This document shows, piece after piece, positions 51,948 to 60,251 of a stretch of 64,000 nucleotides of DNA. The notes beneath the pieces are model-generated. The model was not told the DNA's origin and did no database searches. It saw nothing but the letters and a program-made list of their open reading frames with translations. The translations under genes and the position numbers were made by a program. The DNA comes from Rhodanobacter sp. 7MK24 (GTDB taxonomy: Bacteria; Pseudomonadota; Gammaproteobacteria; Xanthomonadales; Rhodanobacteraceae). Each line of letters begins with the position of its first letter. Position 1 is the stretch's first letter. The DNA lies in the NCBI RefSeq assembly GCF_014842995.1, contig NZ_JACYXL010000002.1, forward strand, positions 340,793 through 404,792, given 5' to 3'.

Positions 51948-52796
51948 ATGGCAGGCGCAACGGCATCGCTGGAGATGCCCGACGGCCAGCCGCTGCGCCT
52001 GCACGACTGGCCGCTGCCGCAAGCGCAACGCGGCGGCGTGTTGATCGTGCACGGGCTGGGCGAGCACGCCGGGCGCTACGAGGCGCTTGCGCGCTGGTTC
52101 AACACACGCGGCTACACGGTGCGCAGCTACGACCAGCGCGGCCACGGCGAAAGCCCTGGGCCGCGCGGCGTGCTCAGCCATCCCGACGATCTGCTCGCCG
52201 ATCTCGCCGTGGTGTACGCGGACTATGCACGCACGCTGGGCATCGCACCGCTGTTGCTCGGCCACAGCATGGGCGGCCTGGTGGCCTTGCGCGCCGTGCT
52301 CGACGAACGCATCACGCCGAAAGCGCTGGTACTCTCCTCGCCCGCGTTGCGCAGCCATGCCTCGCCGGGCCTGCAACGGCTTGCCGCAACGCTGGCGCAC
52401 CTGCTACCCGGCCTGCGCCTGCGCAACGGACTCGAGCTGGAGCGCCTGAGTCACGATCCGCAGGTGGTGGCCGCGTACTGCAACGATCCGCTATGCCACG
52501 ACCGCGTCAGCCCGCGCCTCGCCGACTTCATCTTTCGCGCCGGCGCGTCCTGCATCGCCGACGCCGGTCGCCTGGAAGTGCCCACTCTGCTGTTGGTAGC
52601 TGGCGACGACGCACTGGTGGATGCCGCCGGCAGCCGCGACTTTGCTGCCGTCGCGGCGCGCACGAAACAACTCACCACGCGCTACTTCGCAGCGCTCTAC
52701 CACGAGTTGTTCAACGAAGCCGAACCCGGCCGCACCCAGGTGCTGAGGCAGTTGGTGCGCTTTTTAGCAAAGATTGACCGCAGCCGTCTTGCATAG
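51948..52796 (+). CDS. Alpha/beta hydrolase, monoacylglycerol-lipase-like
   Basis: 282 residues, starting five bases after the protease stop. The hydrolase_4 (lysophospholipase/MGL) pattern is clear: VLIVHGLGEHAGRYEALARWF (oxyanion HGLGEH), GHSMGG nucleophile elbow, LLVAGDDALVDAAGS with the Asp, and LYHELFNEAE with the His. No signal peptide is seen, so it is probably cytosolic and releases fatty acid from monoglycerides or lysolipids. Normal length. Confidence 0.9.
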   Translation: MAGATASLEMPDGQPLRLHDWPLPQAQRGGVLIVHGLGEHAGRYEALARWFNTRGYTVRSYDQRGHGESPGPRGVLSHPDDLLADLAVVYADYARTLGIAPLLLGHSMGGLVALRAVLDERITPKALVLSSPALRSHASPGLQRLAATLAHLLPGLRLRNGLELERLSHDPQVVAAYCNDPLCHDRVSPRLADFIFRAGASCIADAGRLEVPTLLLVAGDDALVDAAGSRDFAAVAARTKQLTTRYFAALYHELFNEAEPGRTQVLRQLVRFLAKIDRSRLA

Positions 52797-52979
52797 TTTG
52801 ACCACACGAAGACAACGCGGCGACGTCCTGAATTCCGCGGCCATCAGCCAGCATATTCGTCGGAGTCGTTCCCGCCAGCATGACAGTCGGACACTGGGGC
52901 CTGAGTTGGGGCTCCGTACCACCTGGACCTATACGCGACAGATACGATAGGCCAAGGTCATCCACTTAGGACGGAAGGC

Positions 52980-54962
52980 ATGTTTGGACTTTTCAAGAAG
53001 CGAAAAAAGGCACTCACTACATCGCCTGCAAAGCCCGAACTTGTATCGGGGGCGAAGGAGCAGCGACTAATTTCTGTTGTGGACACCTACGGACGGTCGT
53101 TCCAGATACCACTTGAGCAGTGGCGACGCGATGTCCTGAAACCCAACCTTGATTCCAAGTGGAATGATCCCGAGGCACTCTATTCCCTGATCATCTCGGC
53201 CCTCCGGGATGACTTGGCATCTGATGTCGACCAAGCCAGCGCAAGGCTGATAGACATTGACCCGATGACTGAACGGGCGGCTGTTACCCGCGCCATTGTC
53301 CAGTTAAAGCTTGGGCGAACCAAAGACGCTGGGACAACACTTCGCCAAGCCATTGCCAAGGTCGGTGAGACGGGAATTCTCTTGACCAACCAGGCCAAGG
53401 TCATCAGTGCAGAGGGGAACCACGCACTCGCCATGACCACCTTAGATCGCGCCCTCGAACTCGATCCCAATCAAGACAACGGACTGGGTTGGCGAGTGGC
53501 TGAGCTGACTGAGGCATCAGGGGCAGATGCAGCTCAAGCCTATCTGCAGACCCTGGCGGAACGTCCCAATACATGGCGACCGCAGCTTCTGCTGGGTCAG
53601 CGCGCCATCAAGGCGAGCCAACGAGAAGCGGGGCTGGCCTGGTTCGATCAAGCGCTCGCCCAGACACCACACGGCGCAGATGTCATGCTGGCCGTGAGTG
53701 GCGAACTCGGGAAACAGGGCTTGCTCAATGATCTGGTCCAGCGTGTGGCTCCGATCTACGACGAACGCCGTGACGACATCCGGGTCGGTTACAACTTGCT
53801 GCAAGCCTACGTGGAATTGTCTGATGCCCCGACTGGGCGCACTCTGCTGGAGCGACTGTTTGCCTTAGGGCAGCCCGCCTTCATCCAGCACCTGCAGCAC
53901 TACGCCAAAACCTTTGACGAGATGACCGTGCAGGCACCGAAAGCTCTGGACAACACGCCAGAAGTCTCCATCATGCAAATGAACCTGCCGCCTTGGTTAC
54001 TCGGCATGCAGGACATGCAATGGGCCGCGCCGCTCAGGGGCCAAGACCGTCCCCGCATCGTGCTCCTTCCTTTAGCTGCAGTTGATGAGCCATCGGAGAA
54101 TGTGGCCCGCAGTGGCCGCGAAGACGAGCGAGGTCGCCTGTCGCGAGCATTGCCTCTATTCCTCTTGGAACAGCTGGTCTATTGCAGCAACCTGGACGTT
54201 GCCTTGAACCTGCCCGTCGCCGATGGCCATAACCTGGTGTTGTTTGGACGCGCAGTACGGGAAGAGGAACTTGAGTTCCTGGCGCAAGACTTTGACTGGG
54301 CCGTCGAAGGCGAAATCACCCACTTCGATGGAGGTTTTAAAGTCGTCTGCCGTCTGAGGCGACTTAGTGACCGTTCAACACTTAAACGCGTGGAGCAAAG
54401 CTTCAAGACTCAAGACATCGGTGATGCGCTGATGGTCATGTCTGGGGAGATCCTGACGGCGATAGGTGATGCCACATCGTCGTCTATCGAACCCCGCGTC
54501 CCGATGTATGCCCTCCCAACAGCACATGTGAACGAGTATCTCAGTGCTTTGGGACAGTACCTGGCCTTGACCTTGGCCCACTCCGTCAACGCCCGAGATT
54601 CCCTCTACGGTGAGCGGAACATCTATGGCTGGTTGCAGACCTTGGCCGTAACTATCCCGGACAACGAGTCGGCGCAGTTCATGTATTTCACAGCGCTCGC
54701 CAAGGGGCGTCGCATGAACTCACCCGTGATCGACGAATTTGAGCGGCCCGCTGCACAACGCATGCGAGAGCTAGTTCGTGCCGGACGTTACTCAGCAAGG
54801 TTATTGCCACTCATGGCTGCGGTTTACCCCAACAATGCTGAGCTGGGTGACCTGCTCGCTTCGGCAAAATCGATGGGAGATGACACGTATTCAGCGTGGT
54901 GCGGCCGACTATCAAGTAGCTTTCCAGTAGTGCCGATGTCGCCTTCCAAGACTGGAACCTAA
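52980..54962 (+). CDS. TPR-like protein of unknown function
   Basis: 660 residues with AT-richer codon use than the genes before it. The start ATG at 52980 is preceded by ACGGAAGGC. No signal peptide or membrane segment; the N-terminus (FGLFKKRKKALTTSPAKPE) is basic. Helical repeats of TPR type occupy about 80-300 (for example ALAMTTLDRALELDPNQDNGL and LLGQRAIKASQREAGLAWFDQAL). The C-terminal ~350 residues have no family I can name, with RPRIVLLPLAAVDE and LNLPVADGHNLVLFGRAV as strand-like segments. It is convergent with rtcR. There is no evidence that it belongs to the RNA-repair system other than position. Confidence 0.6.
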   Translation: MFGLFKKRKKALTTSPAKPELVSGAKEQRLISVVDTYGRSFQIPLEQWRRDVLKPNLDSKWNDPEALYSLIISALRDDLASDVDQASARLIDIDPMTERAAVTRAIVQLKLGRTKDAGTTLRQAIAKVGETGILLTNQAKVISAEGNHALAMTTLDRALELDPNQDNGLGWRVAELTEASGADAAQAYLQTLAERPNTWRPQLLLGQRAIKASQREAGLAWFDQALAQTPHGADVMLAVSGELGKQGLLNDLVQRVAPIYDERRDDIRVGYNLLQAYVELSDAPTGRTLLERLFALGQPAFIQHLQHYAKTFDEMTVQAPKALDNTPEVSIMQMNLPPWLLGMQDMQWAAPLRGQDRPRIVLLPLAAVDEPSENVARSGREDERGRLSRALPLFLLEQLVYCSNLDVALNLPVADGHNLVLFGRAVREEELEFLAQDFDWAVEGEITHFDGGFKVVCRLRRLSDRSTLKRVEQSFKTQDIGDALMVMSGEILTAIGDATSSSIEPRVPMYALPTAHVNEYLSALGQYLALTLAHSVNARDSLYGERNIYGWLQTLAVTIPDNESAQFMYFTALAKGRRMNSPVIDEFERPAAQRMRELVRAGRYSARLLPLMAAVYPNNAELGDLLASAKSMGDDTYSAWCGRLSSSFPVVPMSPSKTGT

Positions 54963-54998
54963 CGATCAAGATAAGCCATAGTTTGTCCAACGTCACGG

Positions 54999-56594
54999 CT
55001 AGACGCGCTCGGCGACTTCCTCCCAGCTCAGATCGAAACGCGCCAAGTACTTACGCAATCGATCGGCATCATTTGTACTCGACCGACGCTTTCGTGAGGC
55101 GGCAAAGAGCATTCGCCCAGCCTCAGAGAGGGATTTGGCCCTACGGCAGGTCTTGAGCACCTCGCACAGCTGCGCACGATCAAAGCTATCGATGTCTTGC
55201 ATACGATCGCCCAGCAGTCGCGAAAGCACGCGATCGTCCTGGCTGCCGGCTGGTCCCCACAGTCTCTTGAGCCTGCCGATCTCCTCGTCGACAGCCTCAA
55301 TACGTATGCGTCCAGATGCGGCAAGCGTGGCCATGCGCGTCACCGACGCGCCAAGGTCGCGAAAGTTGCCACTCCAGGCAGCATCTGCCGACATCGCAAA
55401 CGCGAGATAACGGTCGCGCGCCTCACGATTGAACATCACCCGTCGCTGGTTACCTTCTGCGAACCGCTCGAGTTCGAAATCGAGGTTCGGTTCGATGTCC
55501 TCCGCGCGATCAGCCAGGCCCGGCAACTGGAATGTCCATAAGTTCAGTCGCGCGTAGAGGTCGTCACGGAAGCTTCCTTCGCTCACGCGCTGCCCGAGGT
55601 CGCGATTGGTACCTGCGATGAGCTGAAAGTCGCTCTGGACCTCCTTGTCGCTGCCCACAGGAAGGAAGCGCTTCTCTTCCAGTGCACGCAGCAGCATCGC
55701 TTGCTCATCAGCGCCGAGCTCGCCGATTTCGTCGAGAAAAAGCAGCCCTTTGTTGGCCGAGCGCAGCAACCCGGCCCGCTCCTGCACCGCACCGGTATAA
55801 GCGCCTTTGATGTGACCGAACAAAGCGCTCATCGCGCCGTCGCCGCGGAGAGTCGCGCAGTTGACCTCGACAAAATTGCCCGGAAGCTGATGCCGCAGCT
55901 TCTTCAACTCGAAGATGCGCTTTGCCAGCTGGCTTTTGCCTGCGCCGGTCGGGCCCATCAGCAGGATGGGAGCAGCCGAGCGGATCGCCACGGTTTCGAT
56001 CTGCTCGATCATGCGGTTGAACGCAGGATTGAGCGTGGCAATACCGCTCTTCAGATAGGCCTGGTCCGTTTGCTGTTCCTTGATAAAGCGTTCGGCGATG
56101 CGGTCGTACTTGGATAGATCCAGATCGATCACGCTGTAATCGCCACTCACGCCTTCACGCTGCTTGCGCGGGGGCGATGTCTGCAGCAGACGTGCGGGAA
56201 AGTGGCGACTCTCCGTCAGCAGGAACAGGCAGATCTGCGCGACGTGCGTCCCGGTGGTGATGTGGATGTAGTAGTCCTCCTTCTCCACATCGAACGGATA
56301 GTCGCGACTGAAGTCGTGCAGCACGGAATAGACCGACTCGAAATCCCACGGATCGGCGATGTACGTGTCTCGCACCCGCACGTCGGTCTCCGGCGAGACT
56401 TGGGCCAGATCCGCACGCACCTGATCGGCCACGTCGCCATAGCGCCGCTGGTCGGCCAGCAACTCCAACCGACTCACCACAAAGTCCTCGTGCATGCCGA
56501 GCGAAACCGATGGGCGCCATTTCTCCCAGCGACCGGCCCCGCGGCCGGCATCAAGTTGGGTTCCGAGAAATCCGATCACGACTTTAGGCTTCAT
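54999..56594 (-). CDS. rtcR: RtcR, CARF-domain sigma-54 activator of RNA repair
   Basis: 531 residues. The N-terminal ~180 residues are the RtcR CARF-like ligand domain (VVIGFLGTQLDAG; DYYIHITTGTHVAQICLFLLTESRHFPARLLQTSPP). The AAA+ domain has Walker A GPTGAGKS, GAYTGA in the sigma-54 contact loop, Walker B LLFLDEIGEL, and ends in a wHTH region (KTCRRAKSLSEAGRMLF). RtcR binds cyclic-phosphate-ended RNA or 2'-5'-linked oligos and turns on rtcBA with RpoN. It is divergent from rsr, and a -24/-12 promoter and an inverted repeat lie between them. Confidence 0.93.
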   Translation of the reverse strand: MKPKVVIGFLGTQLDAGRGAGRWEKWRPSVSLGMHEDFVVSRLELLADQRRYGDVADQVRADLAQVSPETDVRVRDTYIADPWDFESVYSVLHDFSRDYPFDVEKEDYYIHITTGTHVAQICLFLLTESRHFPARLLQTSPPRKQREGVSGDYSVIDLDLSKYDRIAERFIKEQQTDQAYLKSGIATLNPAFNRMIEQIETVAIRSAAPILLMGPTGAGKSQLAKRIFELKKLRHQLPGNFVEVNCATLRGDGAMSALFGHIKGAYTGAVQERAGLLRSANKGLLFLDEIGELGADEQAMLLRALEEKRFLPVGSDKEVQSDFQLIAGTNRDLGQRVSEGSFRDDLYARLNLWTFQLPGLADRAEDIEPNLDFELERFAEGNQRRVMFNREARDRYLAFAMSADAAWSGNFRDLGASVTRMATLAASGRIRIEAVDEEIGRLKRLWGPAGSQDDRVLSRLLGDRMQDIDSFDRAQLCEVLKTCRRAKSLSEAGRMLFAASRKRRSSTNDADRLRKYLARFDLSWEEVAERV

Positions 56595-56607
56595 GACGAT
56601 ACGATAG

Positions 56608-56641
56608 GATAAATAGCTATCTCTCGCTATCTATATTTATC
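56608..56641. promoter_or_regulatory. Candidate RtcR upstream activating site
   Basis: GATAAATA (56608-56615) is repeated in inverse as TATTTATC (56634-56641), with further partial symmetry inside. It lies in the very AT-rich gap between rtcR and rsr, about 80-110 bases upstream of the -24/-12 promoter, where an activator of this type usually binds. Confidence 0.6.
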
Positions 56642-56720
56642 GAATTCGACAGGGCGCGTGATATGCCTGAATCTGTATATTCAATATATAAATCATATAG
56701 TTGACTGGTTGCCACTGACG

Positions 56721-56738
56721 TTGGCGCGCGAACTGCAT
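56721..56738 (+). promoter_or_regulatory. Sigma-54 promoter of rsr
   Basis: TTGGCGCGCGAACTGCAT has GG at 56723-56724 and GC at 56735-56736, exactly the 12-base spacing of a -24/-12 promoter. Transcription would start about 56748, shortly before the rsr ribosome site. Confidence 0.8.
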
Positions 56739-56765
56739 TCATGGGAACGTCAACAGGAGATTCCC

Positions 56766-58319
56766 ATGGCCAACGCACAACTCTTCGCCAGCCAACCCGG
56801 CCGCCTGGTTCCCAGTGCCGATGCCTGCAACGAGGCGGGCGGTGTTGCCTACAACCGTTCTGCCGAGGCGGCGCTGGCGCTCTATGCCGCGACGGGCTGT
56901 ATTAACAGTACGTACTACAGCGACGCTGCCATGCAGTTGCGTCAGGTGCTGGCGCTTTGCGAAGCGGTGGCGCCGGCATACATCGCCAAGGTCGCGCTGT
57001 ACGCCCGCAAGGTCGCCTACATGAAGGACATGCCTGCGCTGCTGCTGGCGCATCTAGCCGTTCGCGATGGAGATCTCCTGGATAAGGTGTTCGATCAGGT
57101 GATCGACAACGGCCGCATGTTGCGCAACTTCGTCCAGATCGTCCGCAGCGGCGTGGTGGGGCGCAAGTCGCTCGGGACGCGCCCGAAGCGTTTGGTGCAG
57201 CGTTGGCTGGAGAACGCTTCGATCGACGCGGTGATGAGCGCGGCTATTGGCGAAAACCCCTCGCTGGCCGATGTGGTTCGTATGGTGCATCCCAAGCCAC
57301 GGGATGCCGAACGCGAAGCGCTGTATGCGTGGTTGATCGGCAAGCCTTTCAAGCAGGAAGCGCTGCCGGAAAAGGTGCGCATGCTGGAAGCCTTCAAGAA
57401 GGAGCAGGGAAATGATGTGCCGGATCTTCCGTTTCAGTACTTGACGGCCCTGCCGCTCAAGGCTTCGCACTGGAAGAATATTGCGAGCCGGGCGTCGTGG
57501 CAGGCAACGCGTATGAACTTGAACGCGTTCGCACGCCACGGCGTGTTCGAAGACGGCGCACTGACGTCGCGTCTCGCAGAGCGACTGCGCAATGCGGCAG
57601 CGATTCAACGGGCACGGGCTTTTCCGTACCAGCTGATGATGGCGTTTCGCGCATCGTCTCCGGGTATCCCGGCGTCGATTCTTGAGGCCCTGCAGGATGC
57701 GATGGAAGTCGCGACTCGCAATGTTCCCAAGGTTGATGGGCGGGTGGTGGTGGCAATGGATGTATCGGGTTCGATGCAGGCGCCGGTGACAGGGATACGC
57801 CGCGGCGCGACATCGATGGTGCGCTGTATCGAGGTCGCCGCCTTGATCGCGGCATGTGTGAAGCGTGTGAACGTCGATACCCGCGTCATCCCGTTTGCGG
57901 AAGCCGTACACCCTTGTCGCCTGAACCCGCGCGACAGCGTGATGACCCAGGCTCAACAACTGGTGGCCATGCTCGGCGGTGGAACGAAGGTGAGCGCGCC
58001 ACTGGAATGCCTGAACAAGGAGCGTTGCAAGGTGGATCTGCTGGTACTCGTGTCGGACAACCAGAGCTGGGTTGATACGCGAGCCAGCGGTGGGACGGAA
58101 ACCATGCGTCAGTGGGAAGTGCTGAAGCTGCGTTGCCCGCAGGCGCGGATGGTCTGCATCGATCTTCAGCCGTATGCGACAAGCCAGACCGTGGAGAACA
58201 AGGATGTACTGCATGTGGGTGGCTTCAGCGACGCCGTGTTCGACTTGCTGGCAAGCGTGGCATCCGACGGAACGGATGCACGTCGCTGGGTGGAGCGTAT
58301 CGAGGCGATAGCGCTCTGA
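56766..58319 (+). CDS. rsr: Rsr, bacterial Ro60 orthologue (TROVE plus vWA)
   Basis: 517 residues from the ATG at 56766 with AGGAG six bases upstream. The HEAT-like TROVE ring fills about 20-350 (SAEAALALYAATGCINSTYY, KVALYARKVAYMKDMPALLLAHLA). The vWA domain follows with a MIDAS DxSxS in VVVAMDVSGSMQAP and later VLVSDNQSWVD. Ro60 binds Y RNAs and misfolded RNA ends in its ring. It is directly followed by four Y-RNA-like elements and rtcB/rtcA, and it should be induced by RtcR. Confidence 0.95.
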   Translation: MANAQLFASQPGRLVPSADACNEAGGVAYNRSAEAALALYAATGCINSTYYSDAAMQLRQVLALCEAVAPAYIAKVALYARKVAYMKDMPALLLAHLAVRDGDLLDKVFDQVIDNGRMLRNFVQIVRSGVVGRKSLGTRPKRLVQRWLENASIDAVMSAAIGENPSLADVVRMVHPKPRDAEREALYAWLIGKPFKQEALPEKVRMLEAFKKEQGNDVPDLPFQYLTALPLKASHWKNIASRASWQATRMNLNAFARHGVFEDGALTSRLAERLRNAAAIQRARAFPYQLMMAFRASSPGIPASILEALQDAMEVATRNVPKVDGRVVVAMDVSGSMQAPVTGIRRGATSMVRCIEVAALIAACVKRVNVDTRVIPFAEAVHPCRLNPRDSVMTQAQQLVAMLGGGTKVSAPLECLNKERCKVDLLVLVSDNQSWVDTRASGGTETMRQWEVLKLRCPQARMVCIDLQPYATSQTVENKDVLHVGGFSDAVFDLLASVASDGTDARRWVERIEAIAL

Positions 58320-58327
58320 TTGTCGGT

Positions 58328-58351
58328 CCCCGATGGGAGAGCCCATCGGGG
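58328..58351 (+). other. Perfect ten-pair hairpin after rsr
   Basis: CCCCGATGGG (58328-58337), loop AGAG, CCCATCGGGG (58342-58351). No T-tract. It separates the rsr message from the Y RNAs and may be a processing or partial-termination signal. Confidence 0.7.
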
Positions 58352-58369
58352 ATGGGCCCGGAGGGCGTA

Positions 58370-58474
58370 GCGAATGCGTGAGGGACTACTTGGGATCAGC
58401 CGGTTCGAATCCGGCATCTCTCGCAGAGTTGTCGCGTTGCCCGAGAGGCCAGGTTTTCTTCAAGTTTGATTTGC
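58370..58474 (+). ncRNA. yrlA: Y-RNA-like element 1 (YrlA type, tRNA-like T-arm)
   Basis: It begins GCGAATGC and closes by pairing GCGAAT (58370-58375) with ATTTGC (58469-58474); a second helix pairs TGAGGGA with TTCTTCA. Inside is a perfect T-arm: GCCGG, loop TTCGAAT, CCGGC (58399-58415). After it comes a D-arm-like GTTGCCCGAGAGGCC. T-arm before D-arm is the permuted order of YrlA tRNA-like modules. The acceptor stem is poorly paired, so the fold of the module is less certain than in element 4. About 105 bases. Confidence 0.75.
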
Positions 58475-58475
58475 A

Positions 58476-58589
58476 GCGAATGCAGGTGGAACTACATGGT
58501 AAGCCTTCGGGCGATAGGGTTCGAATCCCGCTTGCGTGACCGTGCGCTTCGGCGGACGCCACGTAGGGTGTTTCACCATTCTTTGTCGC
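58476..58589 (+). ncRNA. Y-RNA-like element 2 (degenerate T-arm)
   Basis: Starts GCGAATGC (58476-58483) and ends TTTGTCGC (58582-58589). GGTGGAAC (58485 on) pairs with GTTTCACC (58570-58577), one G-U. A T-arm-like GGGTTCGAATCCC lies at 58517-58529 with only three sure pairs, then a CGC-TTCG-GCG hairpin in place of the D-arm and acceptor. It is followed by a T-rich stretch (58596-58606). About 114 bases. Confidence 0.7.
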
Positions 58590-58637
58590 TGCATCTTTGT
58601 TTTTATATGGATAGAAAGGTTTTGTGGAAGGTTTGTT

Positions 58638-58746
58638 GCGAATGCTAGTGAACTTACTAGGAATCTCTGTCAAAGATTTGATGCTACCCAGAGCCGTGCA
58701 AACGGCCGCCTGGGAAAGATCAAAGTCGTTCACTCCGACTTGTCGC
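58638..58746 (+). ncRNA. Y-RNA-like element 3 (no tRNA-like module)
   Basis: Same ends as the others: GCGAATGC (58638-58645) and TTGTCGC (58740-58746). AGTGAAC (58647-58653) pairs exactly with GTTCACT (58728-58734). The interior has no T-loop. Instead it folds as CCCAG...CTGGG around GCCGT-GCAA-ACGGC, a five-pair stem with a GNRA-type loop. About 109 bases. Confidence 0.65.
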
Positions 58747-58783
58747 TACAGGCCAGCTCAAGAAGAGAAACTTTCGCGTTGCG

Positions 58784-58907
58784 GCGAATGCCGATGAAAC
58801 TACAAGACATCATAAGTCCCGTGTCGCGAGTTCGAATCTCGCCAGCACGTCTATCTATCGTGCTGTAGCTCAGGGGTAGAGCAGGCGTTTCATCAACTAC
58901 TTGTCGC
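58784..58907 (+). ncRNA. yrlA: Y-RNA-like element 4 (YrlA type, complete permuted tRNA mimic)
   Basis: GCGAATGC (58784-58791) faces TTGTCGC (58901-58907). GATGAAAC (58793-58800) pairs perfectly with GTTTCATC (58887-58894), the Ro-binding stem. The other end is tRNA-like in permuted order: T-arm GCGAG-TTCGAAT-CTCGC (58826-58842), acceptor strand CAGCACG (58843-58849), a nine-base loop, acceptor strand CGTGCTG (58859-58865), then TA, and D-arm GCTC-AGGGGTA-GAGC (58868-58882). The acceptor helix has seven perfect pairs. It ends 66 bases before rtcB. Confidence 0.88.
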
Positions 58908-58973
58908 CGCACTTTTCATCAGAAAGACGATGGACGGAACGCTCCAAGGCGCCGTTCGACAAAGGAGAGATAC

Positions 58974-60191
58974 ATGACCACGGCTTATGAGGTCATCAAC
59001 GTACCTGGCGGTGTGCCGATCAAGGCATGGACACACGGTGTTCCGGTCGAGGAGTCGGCGCGTCAGCAGCTGATCAACATCGCCAAGCTGCCGTTTATCC
59101 ATCGCTGGGTGGCGGTCATGCCCGACGTGCACCTCGGCAAGGGCGCAACGGTAGGATCTGTGGTGCCAACCGTCGGCGCCATCGTTCCTGCTGCGGTGGG
59201 TGTGGACATCGGTTGCGGCATGATCGCGACGCGTACCACGCTTACCGCCTCCGACCTTCCGGACAACCTTGCCGGCCTCCGTTCGGTGATCGAACGCGCA
59301 GTGCCGCATGGCCGTACGGTAGGGCGTCGCGACAAGGGTGCGTGGGACACGCCACCTTCTGCGGCCATCGAGGGCTGGACGCAGCTCGATCAGGATTTTC
59401 GCCGCATCGTCGAAAAGCAGCCGAAGTTGGCGCGCACCAACAATCTCAGCCATCTGGGGACGTTGGGTACCGGTAATCACTTCGTAGAAGTCTGCCTCGA
59501 CGAGGATGACCGTGTGTGGTTCATGCTGCACTCCGGCTCGCGTGGCGTGGGTAACGCCATTGGTTCGCGCTATATCGAACTGGCCAAGGAGGACATGCGT
59601 CGCTGGATGATCAACCTCCCGGACCAGGATCTTGCGTACTTGCCCGAAGGTAGCGAGCACTTCGACGACTACGTGTTTGCCGTGGAATGGGCACAACGTT
59701 TCGCGCGTGCCAATCGCGCCATCATGATGAGCCATGTCATCGATGCCGTCGCCAAGGTCATTCCCAAGCCGTTCAACGCGTGGGCCGAGGCGGTGAACTG
59801 CCACCACAACTACGTCAGCCGCGAATACCACTACGGAAAGAATGTGATGGTGACGCGCAAGGGGGCGGTAAGCGCGAAGGCTGGCGAGCTGGGGATCATC
59901 CCAGGCAGCATGGGTGCCAAGAGCTTTATTGTGCGCGGCCTGGGCAACGACGAAAGCTTCCACAGCTGCAGCCATGGCGCGGGCCGCGTGATGAGTCGGA
60001 CTGAGGCGCGCAAGCGCATCACGCTGGACGAACACAAGCAGGCGACTGCGCATGTCGAATGCCGCAAGGACAGCGATGTGATCGACGAATCGCCCGCGGC
60101 CTACAAGCCGATCGATGCCGTGATGGAGGCACAGAAGGATCTGGTTGAGATCGTGCACACGCTTCGCCAGGTGGTATGCGTGAAGGGATAG
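58974..60191 (+). CDS. rtcB: RtcB RNA ligase
   Basis: 405 residues with GGAGAG before the ATG. It joins 2',3'-cyclic-phosphate or 3'-phosphate ends to 5'-OH with GTP and Mn2+. Active-site elements are complete: MPDVHLGKGATVGSVVP, GVDIGCGMIAT (metal Cys), LGTGNHFVEV, NCHHNYVSRE, and SCSHGAGRVMSR with the guanylylated His. Length matches E. coli RtcB (408). It follows the Y RNA array and precedes rtcA, presumably in one RtcR-dependent unit. Confidence 0.96.
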   Translation: MTTAYEVINVPGGVPIKAWTHGVPVEESARQQLINIAKLPFIHRWVAVMPDVHLGKGATVGSVVPTVGAIVPAAVGVDIGCGMIATRTTLTASDLPDNLAGLRSVIERAVPHGRTVGRRDKGAWDTPPSAAIEGWTQLDQDFRRIVEKQPKLARTNNLSHLGTLGTGNHFVEVCLDEDDRVWFMLHSGSRGVGNAIGSRYIELAKEDMRRWMINLPDQDLAYLPEGSEHFDDYVFAVEWAQRFARANRAIMMSHVIDAVAKVIPKPFNAWAEAVNCHHNYVSREYHYGKNVMVTRKGAVSAKAGELGIIPGSMGAKSFIVRGLGNDESFHSCSHGAGRVMSRTEARKRITLDEHKQATAHVECRKDSDVIDESPAAYKPIDAVMEAQKDLVEIVHTLRQVVCVKG

Positions 60192-60251
60192 GGTGTGCGG
60201 GCATAGCCCGCACACTTCACCGCAATGGGAAATGGATTCAAGGAACGGGGA

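Noticed and set aside
58826..58907. Ordinary tRNA gene
   Set aside because: T-arm and 3' acceptor strand come before the 5' acceptor strand and D-arm, and there is no anticodon arm. It is a permuted YrlA-type mimic.
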